From positions 1 through 32,460 of the forward strand of contig RGQD01000015.1 of NCBI GenBank assembly GCA_010030205.1: a DNA stretch of 32,460 nt, in the 5' to 3' direction. The notes beneath the pieces are model-generated. The model was not told where the DNA came from, made no database searches, and saw only the letters and a program-made list of their open reading frames with translations. The DNA is from Betaproteobacteria bacterium. GTDB lineage: Bacteria > Pseudomonadota > Gammaproteobacteria > Burkholderiales > Burkholderiaceae_C. Numbering within the stretch: the first letter of the stretch is position 1; every line of letters begins with the position of its first letter. The position numbers and the translations under genes are program-made. This document shows, piece by piece, positions 21,210 to 29,307 of this stretch.

Positions 21210-22220
21210 TCAGCGCGCCTTGTCGTTCGCCCATGCCGCAAGCCGTGTGGCGTGCTCGCGGTTCAATGCCCCGAAGGGGATGCGCCCGGCCAGGATCTCG
21301 GCGACCTGGGCAATGGCTTCAGCCGATTGGCCGTCCAGCGATGGTGTCAGGCCAGCCATGTGCGGCGTCGCGATGACCCGCGGATGGGCGCTGAGCTCGG
21401 GCGAAGGCATCTGGTCAGGCGCGCGACCAACATCGATCGCGCAGCCAGCGATCTGCCCTTGTTGCAGCGCGGCTAGCAGAGCCGCTTCATCGACCAGGTT
21501 GCCGCGCGACGGGTTGACGAAATAGGCCGATGGCTTCATCAGCGCGAAGGCCTTGGTATTCATCAGGTTCTCGGTCTGGGCATTGGCCACCGCCAGGCAG
21601 ACCACGTGATCGGCCTCGGCCAGCAGCTGTGGCAGTTCGCATTGCCTGACCCTGGCGTGTTCGACCCGGGCATAAGGGTCGGTCACCAGCACCTGCATGC
21701 CAAAGGCCAGCCCCAGGTCGCACAGATAGCGGCCGATGCGGCCGTAGCCGATGATGCCCAGCGTCGCGCCCCGCAGTTCGGGACCGATCTCGGCCCGCGG
21801 CACCTGACCGGCGCGGTAGGTTGCGATCGCGCCCGAGAAGTTGCGGCCCAGGTCTATCATCGCCGCGATCGCCCATTCGGCCACGCTCGAGACGAACACC
21901 CCGCCGACATGGGTGACCAGCACGCCGTTGCGATTGGCGGCGGCGAGGTCGATGTTTCGGATGTCTACTGCGCACCGGATATAGGCTTTCAAGTCGGGCA
22001 GCGCGTCGAACAAGGCTGCATCACCGGGTGTTTCGCGGTAGGCCACCAGCAGTTCGCAGCCGCTGGCCGCGTTGATCAACTGCTCGGTCGTCCATTCGGC
22101 GCCACTGTTGTTAACGCGCAGTTGACCGAGCCGGCCCAATGCCGCCATCGCGTCATCACGGAAGTAGTTGCGCCTCACGTTGGCGGAATGGGCGAGCAGG
22201 ATGTGGGTGTCGGTTCTCAT
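21210..22220 (-). CDS. D-isomer-specific 2-hydroxyacid dehydrogenase family protein
   Basis: NAD(P)-dependent oxidoreductase, 336 residues from the ATG at 22218-22220 (an in-frame ATG at 22269-22271 would add 17). Nucleotide-binding motif GIIGYGRIGRYLCDLG, the substrate-binding arginine in NPSRGNLVDEAAL, and catalytic histidine in TPHMAG are present. The usual D-V-F-x-x-E-P segment that carries the catalytic glutamate reads DVGRAPDQMP instead. I recall this variant from other Burkholderiales proteins, so it may mark a subfamily. It is convergent with the SDR (29-base gap) and divergent from dctP, so it may share a regulatory region with the TRAP operon. Confidence 0.88.
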   Translation of the reverse strand: MRTDTHILLAHSANVRRNYFRDDAMAALGRLGQLRVNNSGAEWTTEQLINAASGCELLVAYRETPGDAALFDALPDLKAYIRCAVDIRNIDLAAANRNGVLVTHVGGVFVSSVAEWAIAAMIDLGRNFSGAIATYRAGQVPRAEIGPELRGATLGIIGYGRIGRYLCDLGLAFGMQVLVTDPYARVEHARVRQCELPQLLAEADHVVCLAVANAQTENLMNTKAFALMKPSAYFVNPSRGNLVDEAALLAALQQGQIAGCAIDVGRAPDQMPSPELSAHPRVIATPHMAGLTPSLDGQSAEAIAQVAEILAGRIPFGALNREHATRLAAWANDKAR

Positions 22221-22530
22221 GGTCAGCGCATTGTGAGGGTAAGCCGCTCGTTGCCGGTACGCCGCGGGCATTGCTTGTCCGCCTTCAACTCCGGATCGGT
22301 GTTCGCTTGCTTTTCACGCTTTCGCCTTGCAGTCGCTCGTCGTTGGCTGATCAAAGCGCCGCCAATGCGACTGCACAAGCTGAAGGTTGCCGCTGTGGCT
22401 TCGGGCTGAGCACCTGGGGGTTGATTCAATCGGCTCAGCGTGCGCGGCCACTGGGTCCCGGGCATATGCCGATTGCGTTTTTTGCGTTCAAGCGCTACAC
22501 CCCTGTCTTGACCCAACGGAGACTATCGCC
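22221..22530. other. Divergent intergenic region before the TRAP operon
   Basis: These 310 bases separate the minus-strand hydroxyacid dehydrogenase from dctP. I see no convincing gene; short frames such as MRLHKLKVAAVASG are probably chance. The region should hold the promoters for both directions, but no clear consensus box or operator stands out. A CGGAGA ribosome-binding site precedes dctP. Confidence 0.5.
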
Positions 22531-23547
22531 ATGAACCAATGTTTCGCCAAAGTCACACGCCGTTCGTTGCTGCCTGTTCTGGCAGCGATTGCGGCGCTTG
22601 TTGCGTCATCGGCCATGGCGCAAGCTCAGCGCCAATACAGCTTCGCCTACGATCAACCGCCGACCACCGCCTACGGCATCGCGGGCAACATCTTCGATGC
22701 GAAGTTGAAGGAGTTGTCTGGCGGCAAGATGAGCATCAACCAGTTCCCGGGCGCGCAGCTTGGGCAGGAGCCGGTGATGTTGCAGAAGATGCGCTCGGGC
22801 GACATCGACTTCGTGATCACCTCGACAGCCAATGCCTCGACCGTGGCGCCGCAGGCCGGCGTGTTCTCGCTGCACTTCTTGTTCCGCGACCAACAGCATC
22901 TGGCCAAGTCGCTGGCCGATCCAGGCATCTCGACGGCTTTCCGTGCGATGGTCAAGGACCAGGTCCAAGGCGCTCAGGTGCTGGGCTTGCTGACCATGGG
23001 CTTGCGCAACATGTACAGCAAGGCCGAGATCAAATCGGTGGTCGACATGAAAGGCAAGAAGATCCGTGTCCAGGCCACCAAGACCGAAGACACGCATTTC
23101 CCCGCCTATGGGGCGCAGACGGTCCACATGCCTTTTGGCGAGGTCTACACCTCGCTGCAGACGGGCGTGGTCAACATCGCCGAGAACGGTGTCAATGTCT
23201 ATCTTGCTAACAAGCATTATGAGGTTGCTCCCGTGCTGTCGCTGACCGAGCATGAGGCCAACAACAACTGCCTTTGGGTCAGCGACAAGACCTGGAACAG
23301 CTTCACCCCGGAGCAGCAGAAATGGGTCCAGGCCGCGGCTGACGAAGTCTCCAGGACCGAACCCGCGCTGGCCTTGAAGCTTGAGAAGGACTCTGCGGAC
23401 AAGCTCAAGGCGATCGGCGTCAAGGTGGTCGAGAACGTCGACAAGAGCGGTTTCATCAAACTTGCCGCGCCGATCCAGGACCAACTGGCCGCCGAACTTG
23501 GCCCGCACGCAGTGAAGATCCTGAAACTGGTTCGCGAGGTCAAGTAA
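22531..23547 (+). CDS. dctP: TRAP transporter substrate-binding protein DctP
   Basis: Periplasmic binding protein of a tripartite ATP-independent transporter, 338 residues. The signal peptide has a TRRSLLP start, a hydrophobic core, and a likely cleavage after SSAMA. The mature part has the DctP motifs GAQLGQEPVMLQKMRSGDIDF and GLRNMYSKAEIKSVVDMKGKKIRVQ, where the conserved arginine usually grips the substrate carboxylate, and FGEVYTSLQTGVVNIAENG. So the ligand is most likely an organic acid. The start at 22531 gives a proper signal peptide; the open frame extends further upstream but unsupported. First gene of dctP-dctQ-dctM. Confidence 0.95.
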   Translation: MNQCFAKVTRRSLLPVLAAIAALVASSAMAQAQRQYSFAYDQPPTTAYGIAGNIFDAKLKELSGGKMSINQFPGAQLGQEPVMLQKMRSGDIDFVITSTANASTVAPQAGVFSLHFLFRDQQHLAKSLADPGISTAFRAMVKDQVQGAQVLGLLTMGLRNMYSKAEIKSVVDMKGKKIRVQATKTEDTHFPAYGAQTVHMPFGEVYTSLQTGVVNIAENGVNVYLANKHYEVAPVLSLTEHEANNNCLWVSDKTWNSFTPEQQKWVQAAADEVSRTEPALALKLEKDSADKLKAIGVKVVENVDKSGFIKLAAPIQDQLAAELGPHAVKILKLVREVK

Positions 23548-23551
23548 TCCC

Positions 23552-24109
23552 ATGTCAGACTTTCGTGCTCTGGTCTTGCAGCGTCATCGGCGCTTGAAAT
23601 GGCAAGCCTTCGACAAGCTGGAAGCGCTGCTGATGGTGCTGTGCGGCGTGTGCATCTTCGCGTTCACGCTGTCGGTGTTCTGTGATGTGGTCACGCGCAC
23701 CCTGGGCATACCGTGGTTGTGGCTGCAGCAGCTGACCACGGGTTGTTTTGCCTGGGGCGTTTTCATCGGCATGGCAGCGGCGACGCGACGCAACGATCAT
23801 TTCTACCTGACCGAGATCACCAAACGCATGACCGGAGCGCCGCGGCAGGCGATCGAGATCATCAACCGCTTGATCGTGTTGTTCGTCGCCGCCTTGCTGG
23901 TCTGGTTTGGCTGGCAGAACGCTGTGCTCGACATGGCCAGTTACCGCATGCCTTCGCTGATTCCGCTGGCGGTGTACACCGGCATCGTGCCGGTGGCCTC
24001 TGCGCTGGTGTTCCTGTTCACGCTCGAGCAACTGATCAACGGTTGCCGCAACGGTTTCGCAGGGATTGAAGACCGCGACGACCTCCCCGCAGTGGAGACC
24101 ACAGCGTGA
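23552..24109 (+). CDS. dctQ: TRAP transporter small permease DctQ
   Basis: Four-helix inner-membrane subunit, 185 residues. Hydrophobic segments occur around LLMVLCGVCIFAFTLSVF, WLQQLTTGCFAWGVFIGMA, LIVLFVAALLVWFGW and LIPLAVYTGIVPVASALVFL. The R-R-N-D-H segment after the second helix is typical of the family. It begins four bases after the dctP stop and its own stop overlaps the dctM GTG start. Confidence 0.93.
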   Translation: MSDFRALVLQRHRRLKWQAFDKLEALLMVLCGVCIFAFTLSVFCDVVTRTLGIPWLWLQQLTTGCFAWGVFIGMAAATRRNDHFYLTEITKRMTGAPRQAIEIINRLIVLFVAALLVWFGWQNAVLDMASYRMPSLIPLAVYTGIVPVASALVFLFTLEQLINGCRNGFAGIEDRDDLPAVETTA

Positions 24110-25446
24110 GCGGCGGTGCAGTCCTGTGCCTGATGGCCGCCTTGTTCTTGCTGTTCGGCTACATGGGGGTGCCGGTAACTTTCGCGTTGATCGCCGGCGT
24201 GTTCGTGGCCACTGCTTTCACGCCGATCAGCATGCAGTCGATGGTCGGCCAACTGTTTCACGGCATCGACTCCGAGACCTTGTTGGCGGTGCCGTTCTTC
24301 CTGCTGGTGGGCGAGTTGATGGCGTCGACCGACGTGGTGCAGCGAATGATCCGTTTGTCGCAGACGCTGGTCGGCCACCTGCGAGGCGGTCTGGCGCAGG
24401 TGGTGACATTGTTTTCGATGTTCTTCGCCGGCATTTCGGGTTCGTCGACTGCCGACGTGGCGGTGCTCAGCCGCACGGTCGCGCCCGAGATGGACAAGGA
24501 AGGTTACGACCGCGCGTTCACCGCAGCGCTGATCGCTTCGGCCTCGACGATGGCCAACCTGATCCCGCCGAGCATCATGGCGGTGGTCTATGGCGCGACC
24601 GGCAATGTCTCGATCGGTGGGCTGTTCTTGGCCGGGGTGGTGCCGGGCGTGCTGATCGGCATCGGCCTGATGATCTACAGCTTCTTTTGGGGGCCTGTGG
24701 GCATCAAGAAGTCCCGCGCGCCATTTTCCGAAGTGATGTCCGCCGCGCGCGGTTCTGCGCTGCCAATGATCATCCCGGTGATCATCATGGGCGGCATCCT
24801 CACCGGTTGGTTCACACCCACCGAGGCCGGCATGATCGCCGCTGTCTACATCCTGCTGGTGCTGATCCCGGTGCTGCGCCCTGGCCATTGGCGTGAACTG
24901 CCGCGCGACTTCATGTACGCCGGGCTGTTGTACTCGTTGCCGCTGGCCGCGGTGGCTGCGGCATCGGCTTTCGGCTGGATGGTGGCCTATCTGCGCGGGC
25001 CCGACATCGTCGCGGGCTACATCACAGGCATTGCTGGCACCGACCCGGCGATGATCATGTTCCTGCTGGTGCTGCTGTTCATCATCGTCGGTGACTTCAT
25101 CGACGCCGTGCCGGCGATCATCATCTTCATGCCCATCATCAACAAGCTCACCGAACTGGGCAATATCAACGCGCTGCACATGGGCGTGGTGCTGATCACC
25201 ACGCTGGTGTTCGGGTTGATCACACCACCGTATGGCTTGTCCTTGCTGGTGGCATCGAAGTATGTCGGCGTTGGATTTGGCAAGGCGGTGGTGCGATCGC
25301 TGCCGCTGTACGTGGTGTTTCTGGCGACGATCGCCTTCGTCGTGCTGTGCCCCAAGGTCGTGCTGGCGCTGCCAAAGATGTTCCTGCCCGAATCGGTGGG
25401 TTGCTTCAAGTCGCCCACTGGTGCGGGTTACATCTGCCCGCCTTAG
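24106..25446 (+). CDS. dctM: TRAP transporter large permease DctM
   Basis: Sodium-coupled transport subunit of the TRAP system, 446 residues with about twelve hydrophobic segments. Family motifs include VPFFLLVGELM, FFAGISGSSTADVAVLSRT, ASASTMANLIPPSIMAVVYGA and FTPTEAGMIAAVYILL. The start is GTG at 24106-24108, overlapping the dctQ stop as GTGA, with no ATG in a sensible place. The C-terminus carries an unusual short tail with two cysteines (GCFKSPTGAGYICPP). Followed after 29 bases by the dioxygenase gene. Confidence 0.95.
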   Translation: MSGGAVLCLMAALFLLFGYMGVPVTFALIAGVFVATAFTPISMQSMVGQLFHGIDSETLLAVPFFLLVGELMASTDVVQRMIRLSQTLVGHLRGGLAQVVTLFSMFFAGISGSSTADVAVLSRTVAPEMDKEGYDRAFTAALIASASTMANLIPPSIMAVVYGATGNVSIGGLFLAGVVPGVLIGIGLMIYSFFWGPVGIKKSRAPFSEVMSAARGSALPMIIPVIIMGGILTGWFTPTEAGMIAAVYILLVLIPVLRPGHWRELPRDFMYAGLLYSLPLAAVAAASAFGWMVAYLRGPDIVAGYITGIAGTDPAMIMFLLVLLFIIVGDFIDAVPAIIIFMPIINKLTELGNINALHMGVVLITTLVFGLITPPYGLSLLVASKYVGVGFGKAVVRSLPLYVVFLATIAFVVLCPKVVLALPKMFLPESVGCFKSPTGAGYICPP

Positions 25447-25475
25447 CGTCGTTTGCCATTGCCAGGATCGCCACC

Positions 25476-26372
25476 ATGCAAGCTACCGATAGTTCCACAG
25501 CCGCAGCGTTTGGCCTGCGTTCGCTGAGCCCCAGTTTGGGCGCCGAGATCACGGGCCTGGATCTGGGGCAGCCGGTTTCGCCCGCGGTGTTCAAGCAGTT
25601 GTACGCGGCGTTCTTGCGCTACCAGGTGCTGCTGTTTCCGCCGATGGACGTGCCGCCGGCCGCGCAGGTCGCCTTCGCCAAGCACTTTGGCGAGGTGCAG
25701 GTGCATGTGATGGCGCAGTACCACGCCGATGGCTTTCCCGAGCTGTATCGCCTGTCCAATGTCGATGCTGATGGCCGCCTCAAGGGCGAGCATCCGGACA
25801 TGGGCACGCTGGCCTGGCACACCGACGGCTCTTGGCAGCGCATCACAGGCCAAGCCACGATCATCTACGGTGAGGTCATTCCGCCGGCCGGCGGCGAAAC
25901 GCATTTCTGCGACATGTACGGCGCCTATGAGCGCTTGGACGACAGTTGGAAAGCGCGTATCGAGAACCTGCGCGCCATTCACAACCTCGACTTCTCGCGC
26001 ACCCGCCGGCATGGCAAGGACTTGATGACCGAGGCGCAGCGCCTGGCCAAGCCGCCGGTCGACCAGCCTGTGGTGCGAATCCATCCCGAGACTGGTCGCG
26101 CTTGCCTGTTCCTGGGTGACCACGCCGAGTACATCGCCGGCATGGACTACGACGAGGGACGCGCGCTGATCGAGGCCTTGAATGTCCTCGCCATCCACCC
26201 CGACCTGAGCTACGAGCACCGATGGACGCCCAGGCAATTGATCCTATGGGACAACCGTTGCGTGTTGCACCGCGCTACCGACTACGACTCGCTCAACCAG
26301 GCGCGCGTGGTGCGGCGCTGCACGGTGTTGGGCGAGGCACCGCAGGGCTTGAAGCCCATGATGAGGAGTTGA
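25476..26372 (+). CDS. TauD/TfdA-family Fe(II)/2-oxoglutarate dioxygenase
   Basis: Non-haem iron dioxygenase, 298 residues, that would hydroxylate a substrate while decarboxylating 2-oxoglutarate. The iron triad is H115 and D117 in WHTDGSW and H265 in CVLHRATDYD; an arginine near 280 (RVVRR) is placed for 2-oxoglutarate. The open frame extends 43 codons upstream across the end of dctM, but MQATDSST at 25476 fits the family start. It sits between dctM and the RraA-like gene in one direction with tiny gaps. TauD-like proteins act on sulfonates, phenoxy acids and other acids, so the substrate is open. Confidence 0.9.
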   Translation: MQATDSSTAAAFGLRSLSPSLGAEITGLDLGQPVSPAVFKQLYAAFLRYQVLLFPPMDVPPAAQVAFAKHFGEVQVHVMAQYHADGFPELYRLSNVDADGRLKGEHPDMGTLAWHTDGSWQRITGQATIIYGEVIPPAGGETHFCDMYGAYERLDDSWKARIENLRAIHNLDFSRTRRHGKDLMTEAQRLAKPPVDQPVVRIHPETGRACLFLGDHAEYIAGMDYDEGRALIEALNVLAIHPDLSYEHRWTPRQLILWDNRCVLHRATDYDSLNQARVVRRCTVLGEAPQGLKPMMRS

Positions 26373-26374
26373 GC

Positions 26375-27025
26375 ATGATCGAGGAAATTCCGACCATTCG
26401 AGTCCAAGCTTTTTCGCGACCCGATCCAGCCCTGTTGGCGCAGCTGCTGATGACGCCGACCGGGTTCTTGGTCGACGCGATGGGTGGCGTGGGCGCGCTG
26501 GATTTCAAGCTCGCCCCGGCGATTGCCGAGCAGTTTGCCTTTTGCGGCGTGGCCTTGACTTGCCATGCCGGGCCGGCTGACAACCTGGCCTTGATACAAG
26601 CGCTGGCCGAACTTCAGCCTGGCGATGTGCTGGTGGCCGCAGCCGACGGCTTTACCGGCTGCGCGATCACCGGAGACTTGGTCCTGGGCATGGCCAAGAA
26701 CTGTGGCGCCGTTGGATTTGTGACCGATGGCTGTGTGCGCGACCTGGTGGGCATTCGCACCGTCGGTCTGCCGGCATGGTGTGCTGGCGTGACACCGAAT
26801 TCCCCGCACCGCAATGGTCCCGGTAGCGTTGGATTTCCGGTCAGTATCGCCGGCCACCGGGTCTGCAGCGGCGACGTCATCGTGGCCGATCTGGACGGGG
26901 TGGTGGTCATCCCGCAAGACCAATTGGCGCAGGTGGCAGCCAAACTGCCCGCGATTCGAGCCGCGGAAGCTGCCGCCGACGAGGCGGTGCGACTGGGCGC
27001 GCGGCGCCCTTCATTCCTCAAGTAG
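26375..27025 (+). CDS. RraA-like protein (HMG/CHA aldolase family)
   Basis: 216-residue member of the RraA / 4-hydroxy-4-methyl-2-oxoglutarate aldolase family. The metal and substrate motif is present: GDLVLGMAKNCGAVGFVTDGCVRD, with the Arg-Asp after DG as in active aldolases, and later VSIAGHRVCSGDVIVADLDGVVVIP. In a catabolic operon, aldol cleavage or oxaloacetate decarboxylation is more likely than RNase E inhibition. ATG at 26375 follows a GAGGAG box; it starts two bases after the dioxygenase stop. The reaction in this operon is inferred. Confidence 0.88.
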   Translation: MIEEIPTIRVQAFSRPDPALLAQLLMTPTGFLVDAMGGVGALDFKLAPAIAEQFAFCGVALTCHAGPADNLALIQALAELQPGDVLVAAADGFTGCAITGDLVLGMAKNCGAVGFVTDGCVRDLVGIRTVGLPAWCAGVTPNSPHRNGPGSVGFPVSIAGHRVCSGDVIVADLDGVVVIPQDQLAQVAAKLPAIRAAEAAADEAVRLGARRPSFLK

Positions 27026-27043
27026 TCAATCCACGGTTCTGCG

Positions 27044-28222
27044 ATGAGCACTCCCGACCGCTTGCGCCGTGATGGCTTCAGTGTCGAAGCGCTGCGCCGA
27101 TTGGCGCGTGAGCGATTGCCGAAACCGATTTTCGACTTCATCGATGGCGGTGCCGAAGGCGAGGATACGCTGCGCGAAAACGAGTCGAGTTTTCAAGACT
27201 GGTCGATACTGCCCCGGCCACTGAACGGTGCTGCGGCTCGGGACCTGTCGATCGACCTGTTTGGTCAGCGCTTGTCCAGTCCGATCCTGATCGGCCCCAC
27301 CGGACTGGCTGGGCTTTTCTGGCCGCGCGGCGAAATCGTGTCAGCCCAGGCTGCTCAACAGCATGGCACGGTGTATTGCCTGAGCCACGGATCGGTGTGC
27401 ACTTTGGAGTCGCTGGCAGCGGAACACGGCGGACAGCGCTGGATGCAGATCTTCATCTACAAAGACCGCGGTTTTACCCGTGAGTTGACGGCCCGCGCCC
27501 AGGCCAGCGGCTACCAAGGGCTGGTGCTGACGCTGGACAATCAACTCATCGGCAAGCGCGAGAGAGACATCGTCAATCGATTCACGATTCCACCCCGATT
27601 CGGCCCCTCTCAGATGCTGGCGTTTGCGCGCAAGACCGCCTGGTGGTGGGCCATGCGGCAAGAGCTGGCGAGCCTGACCTTCGGCAATTACGTGCGTGCT
27701 GACACACCAGAGTCGGCAGCGCAGTTGGCTGGCAAGATGGGGTCCTTGCTCGACCCGGGCATGACTTGGCAGGATGTTGATGCGGTCAGGTCGCAGTGGC
27801 GAGGGCCGTTGTTGCTCAAAGGTGTGCTCCACCCGCAGGACGCCATCGAGGCGCAGCGCCACGGTGTGGACGGGATCATCGTGTCAAACCATGGCGGTCG
27901 CCAACTCAACGGTGCATCGGCCAGTGTCCGCGCATTGCCGGCGGTGGTCCAAGCGCTTGGCGGTCAATTGCCTGTGCTCTTGGATGGCGGCATTCGCCGC
28001 GGCAGCGATATTTTCAAAGCACTGGCCCTGGGTGCAACAGCGGTCATGCTGGGCCGGCCTCATCTTTGGGGGCTGTCTGTGGCGGGAGAGGCCGGTGTCG
28101 CTCATGTCTTGAGCCTGTTGAGCGCTGAACTTGACCTGGTCATGGGCCTGTCTGGTGTGCAAGACATCGCTCAGATCCGGGCAGCTGGTCTCTTGGTGCG
28201 CAACGAGGCGGCCGCGAACTGA
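27044..28222 (+). CDS. FMN-dependent 2-hydroxyacid dehydrogenase (lactate/mandelate type)
   Basis: 392-residue TIM-barrel flavoprotein oxidising an L-2-hydroxy acid to a 2-keto acid. FMN and active-site motifs: IGPTGLAGLFWPRGE, LTLDNQLIGKRERD, SNHGGRQLNG with catalytic H283 and R286, and LLDGGIRRGSDIFKALALGA. At F137 (in WMQIFIYKD) the family usually has tyrosine, which could shift chemistry or substrate. A hydrophobic, Trp-rich stretch (about 188-215) occupies the place of the membrane-associating loop of mandelate dehydrogenase. Last gene of the block, 18 bases after the RraA-like gene. Confidence 0.92.
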   Translation: MSTPDRLRRDGFSVEALRRLARERLPKPIFDFIDGGAEGEDTLRENESSFQDWSILPRPLNGAAARDLSIDLFGQRLSSPILIGPTGLAGLFWPRGEIVSAQAAQQHGTVYCLSHGSVCTLESLAAEHGGQRWMQIFIYKDRGFTRELTARAQASGYQGLVLTLDNQLIGKRERDIVNRFTIPPRFGPSQMLAFARKTAWWWAMRQELASLTFGNYVRADTPESAAQLAGKMGSLLDPGMTWQDVDAVRSQWRGPLLLKGVLHPQDAIEAQRHGVDGIIVSNHGGRQLNGASASVRALPAVVQALGGQLPVLLDGGIRRGSDIFKALALGATAVMLGRPHLWGLSVAGEAGVAHVLSLLSAELDLVMGLSGVQDIAQIRAAGLLVRNEAAAN

Positions 28223-28423
28223 GCCAATGACGGGCAAGCGATTGTTCCTGCGTAGCTCCGGCGACATGTTGGTTGCATGGCGGCCAAAAGCAACAAAGCC
28301 TCGTTTTGTGGACGGGGCTCGGTGCATGAGTCAACTGCTAGGCTAGGCGCGTCCGACGCACGGCGTTTGCAGCGTGCCTGCGATTCAACCGAACCGATTG
28401 CGGCGCACGGCCAAAGACGCATA

Positions 28424-28482
28424 ATTTAATTCTGAGCCTTTAGCCGCACGCCGCAACATTGCGGTTGGCTCATTCGTTAGGA
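28424..28482 (+). other. attC-like imperfect hairpin upstream of the PNPOx gene
   Basis: ATTTAAT (28424-28430, 6 of 7 to RYYYAAC) and GTTAGGA (28476-28482, 6 of 7 to GTTRRRY) flank nested inverted repeats TGAGCC/GGCTCA and CCGCAA/TTGCGG. The layout resembles an integron attC site: two simple sites, an imperfect stem with bulges, a terminal GTTAGG core. Degenerate and unproven. Confidence 0.35.
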
Positions 28483-28519
28483 CTCATATTTGGCGTCCCG
28501 CCGTCCTACAGGAGCAATC

Positions 28520-29128
28520 ATGGAAAACACGCCGCTTTATCACGATGGTATGCGACAACTGCAAGACATCCGTGAGACCCGAAGCTTGGCAGATCGGTTG
28601 GAACAAGTTACCGTTCGAAGTGGGTTTACAGAAGAAGACCGACTGTTCATAGAAGGTTCTTCGATGGTCTTCGTGGCAACTGCAGATAGCCATGGCCATC
28701 CCGATTGCTCCTACAAGGGTGGCCTACCCGGCTTCGTCCGGGTACTCGATAAATGTAATCTTGCATTTCCAGATTATGACGGCAATGGCATGTACCGAAC
28801 TTGGGGTAACGTTGTTGTTAATCCAAATATCGGATTGCTGTTTCTGGACTTCGATAAATCAAAAAGAATCCGCGTCAACGGAACGGCAACGGTTACAGAA
28901 GACGATCCATTGCGGCAAGAGTTTCCGGGTTCTGTTTTAATTGTTAGGGTTACTGCGAGCTATATTTTTCCTAACTGCCCGCGCTACCTTCACAAGTTGA
29001 AGCTTACAGAACATTCGGTCTACGCCCCCAAAGCGGATTACAAGCCGCCTGCGCCCGCTTGGAAAAAGTTTGAGGCCTTCCGGGACGCGCTCCCTGATCG
29101 CGACAAAGATGCAAATGATCAATCTTGA
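28520..29128 (+). CDS. Pyridoxamine 5'-phosphate oxidase-family flavoprotein
   Basis: 202-residue FMN-binding split-barrel protein. Signature parts: MVFVATADSHGHPDCSYKGG, FPDYDGNGMYRTWGNVVVNPNIGLLFLDF, and RVTASYIFPNCPRYLHK. It is of the general PNPOx-like group, not PdxH itself, and its substrate is unknown. The ATG at 28520 follows AGGAG with a five-base spacer. By eye the codon use is clearly more A+T-rich than the flanking catabolic genes, and it stands alone between two attC-like hairpins. This suggests acquisition, possibly as an integron cassette. Confidence 0.88.
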   Translation: MENTPLYHDGMRQLQDIRETRSLADRLEQVTVRSGFTEEDRLFIEGSSMVFVATADSHGHPDCSYKGGLPGFVRVLDKCNLAFPDYDGNGMYRTWGNVVVNPNIGLLFLDFDKSKRIRVNGTATVTEDDPLRQEFPGSVLIVRVTASYIFPNCPRYLHKLKLTEHSVYAPKADYKPPAPAWKKFEAFRDALPDRDKDANDQS

Positions 29129-29168
29129 GTTCAGTGCGCATGGCGAGTGGCGCAAACTAGCGAATGGG

Positions 29169-29224
29169 CCCTAACCGGTCAGGCAATCGAACCCGGCGCA
29201 ACGTGCCGGTCAGCTTCGCTAAGC
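29169..29224 (+). other. attC-like hairpin downstream of the PNPOx gene
   Basis: CCCTAAC (29169-29175) and GCTAAGC (29218-29224) each match six of seven positions of the attC simple sites. Between them CCGGCGC (29193-29199) pairs with GTGCCGG (29203-29209), loop AAC, one G-T wobble. Read with the upstream site it would bound a single-gene cassette of about 740 bases. The rest of the gap to 29307 shows nothing else. Alternative: a weak terminator. Confidence 0.3.
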
Positions 29225-29307
29225 ATCAGAGGCGTGGCTGTGCAAACATGTCCTATGTCGTGGGCGTTGACGCACAATTGGTACTGCCGGAAAAATACTG
29301 ATTGATA

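Noticed and set aside
23941-25179. 412-codon minus-strand frame opposite dctM
   Set aside because: Antisense of a membrane protein; the long His/Gln/Asp-rich reading is a by-product of hydrophobic codons on the other strand.
28223-28423. Possible insertion-sequence end after the FMN dehydrogenase
   Set aside because: A stretch near 28300 reminded me of IS5-type ends, but there is no matching inverted end, no target duplication and no transposase remnant.
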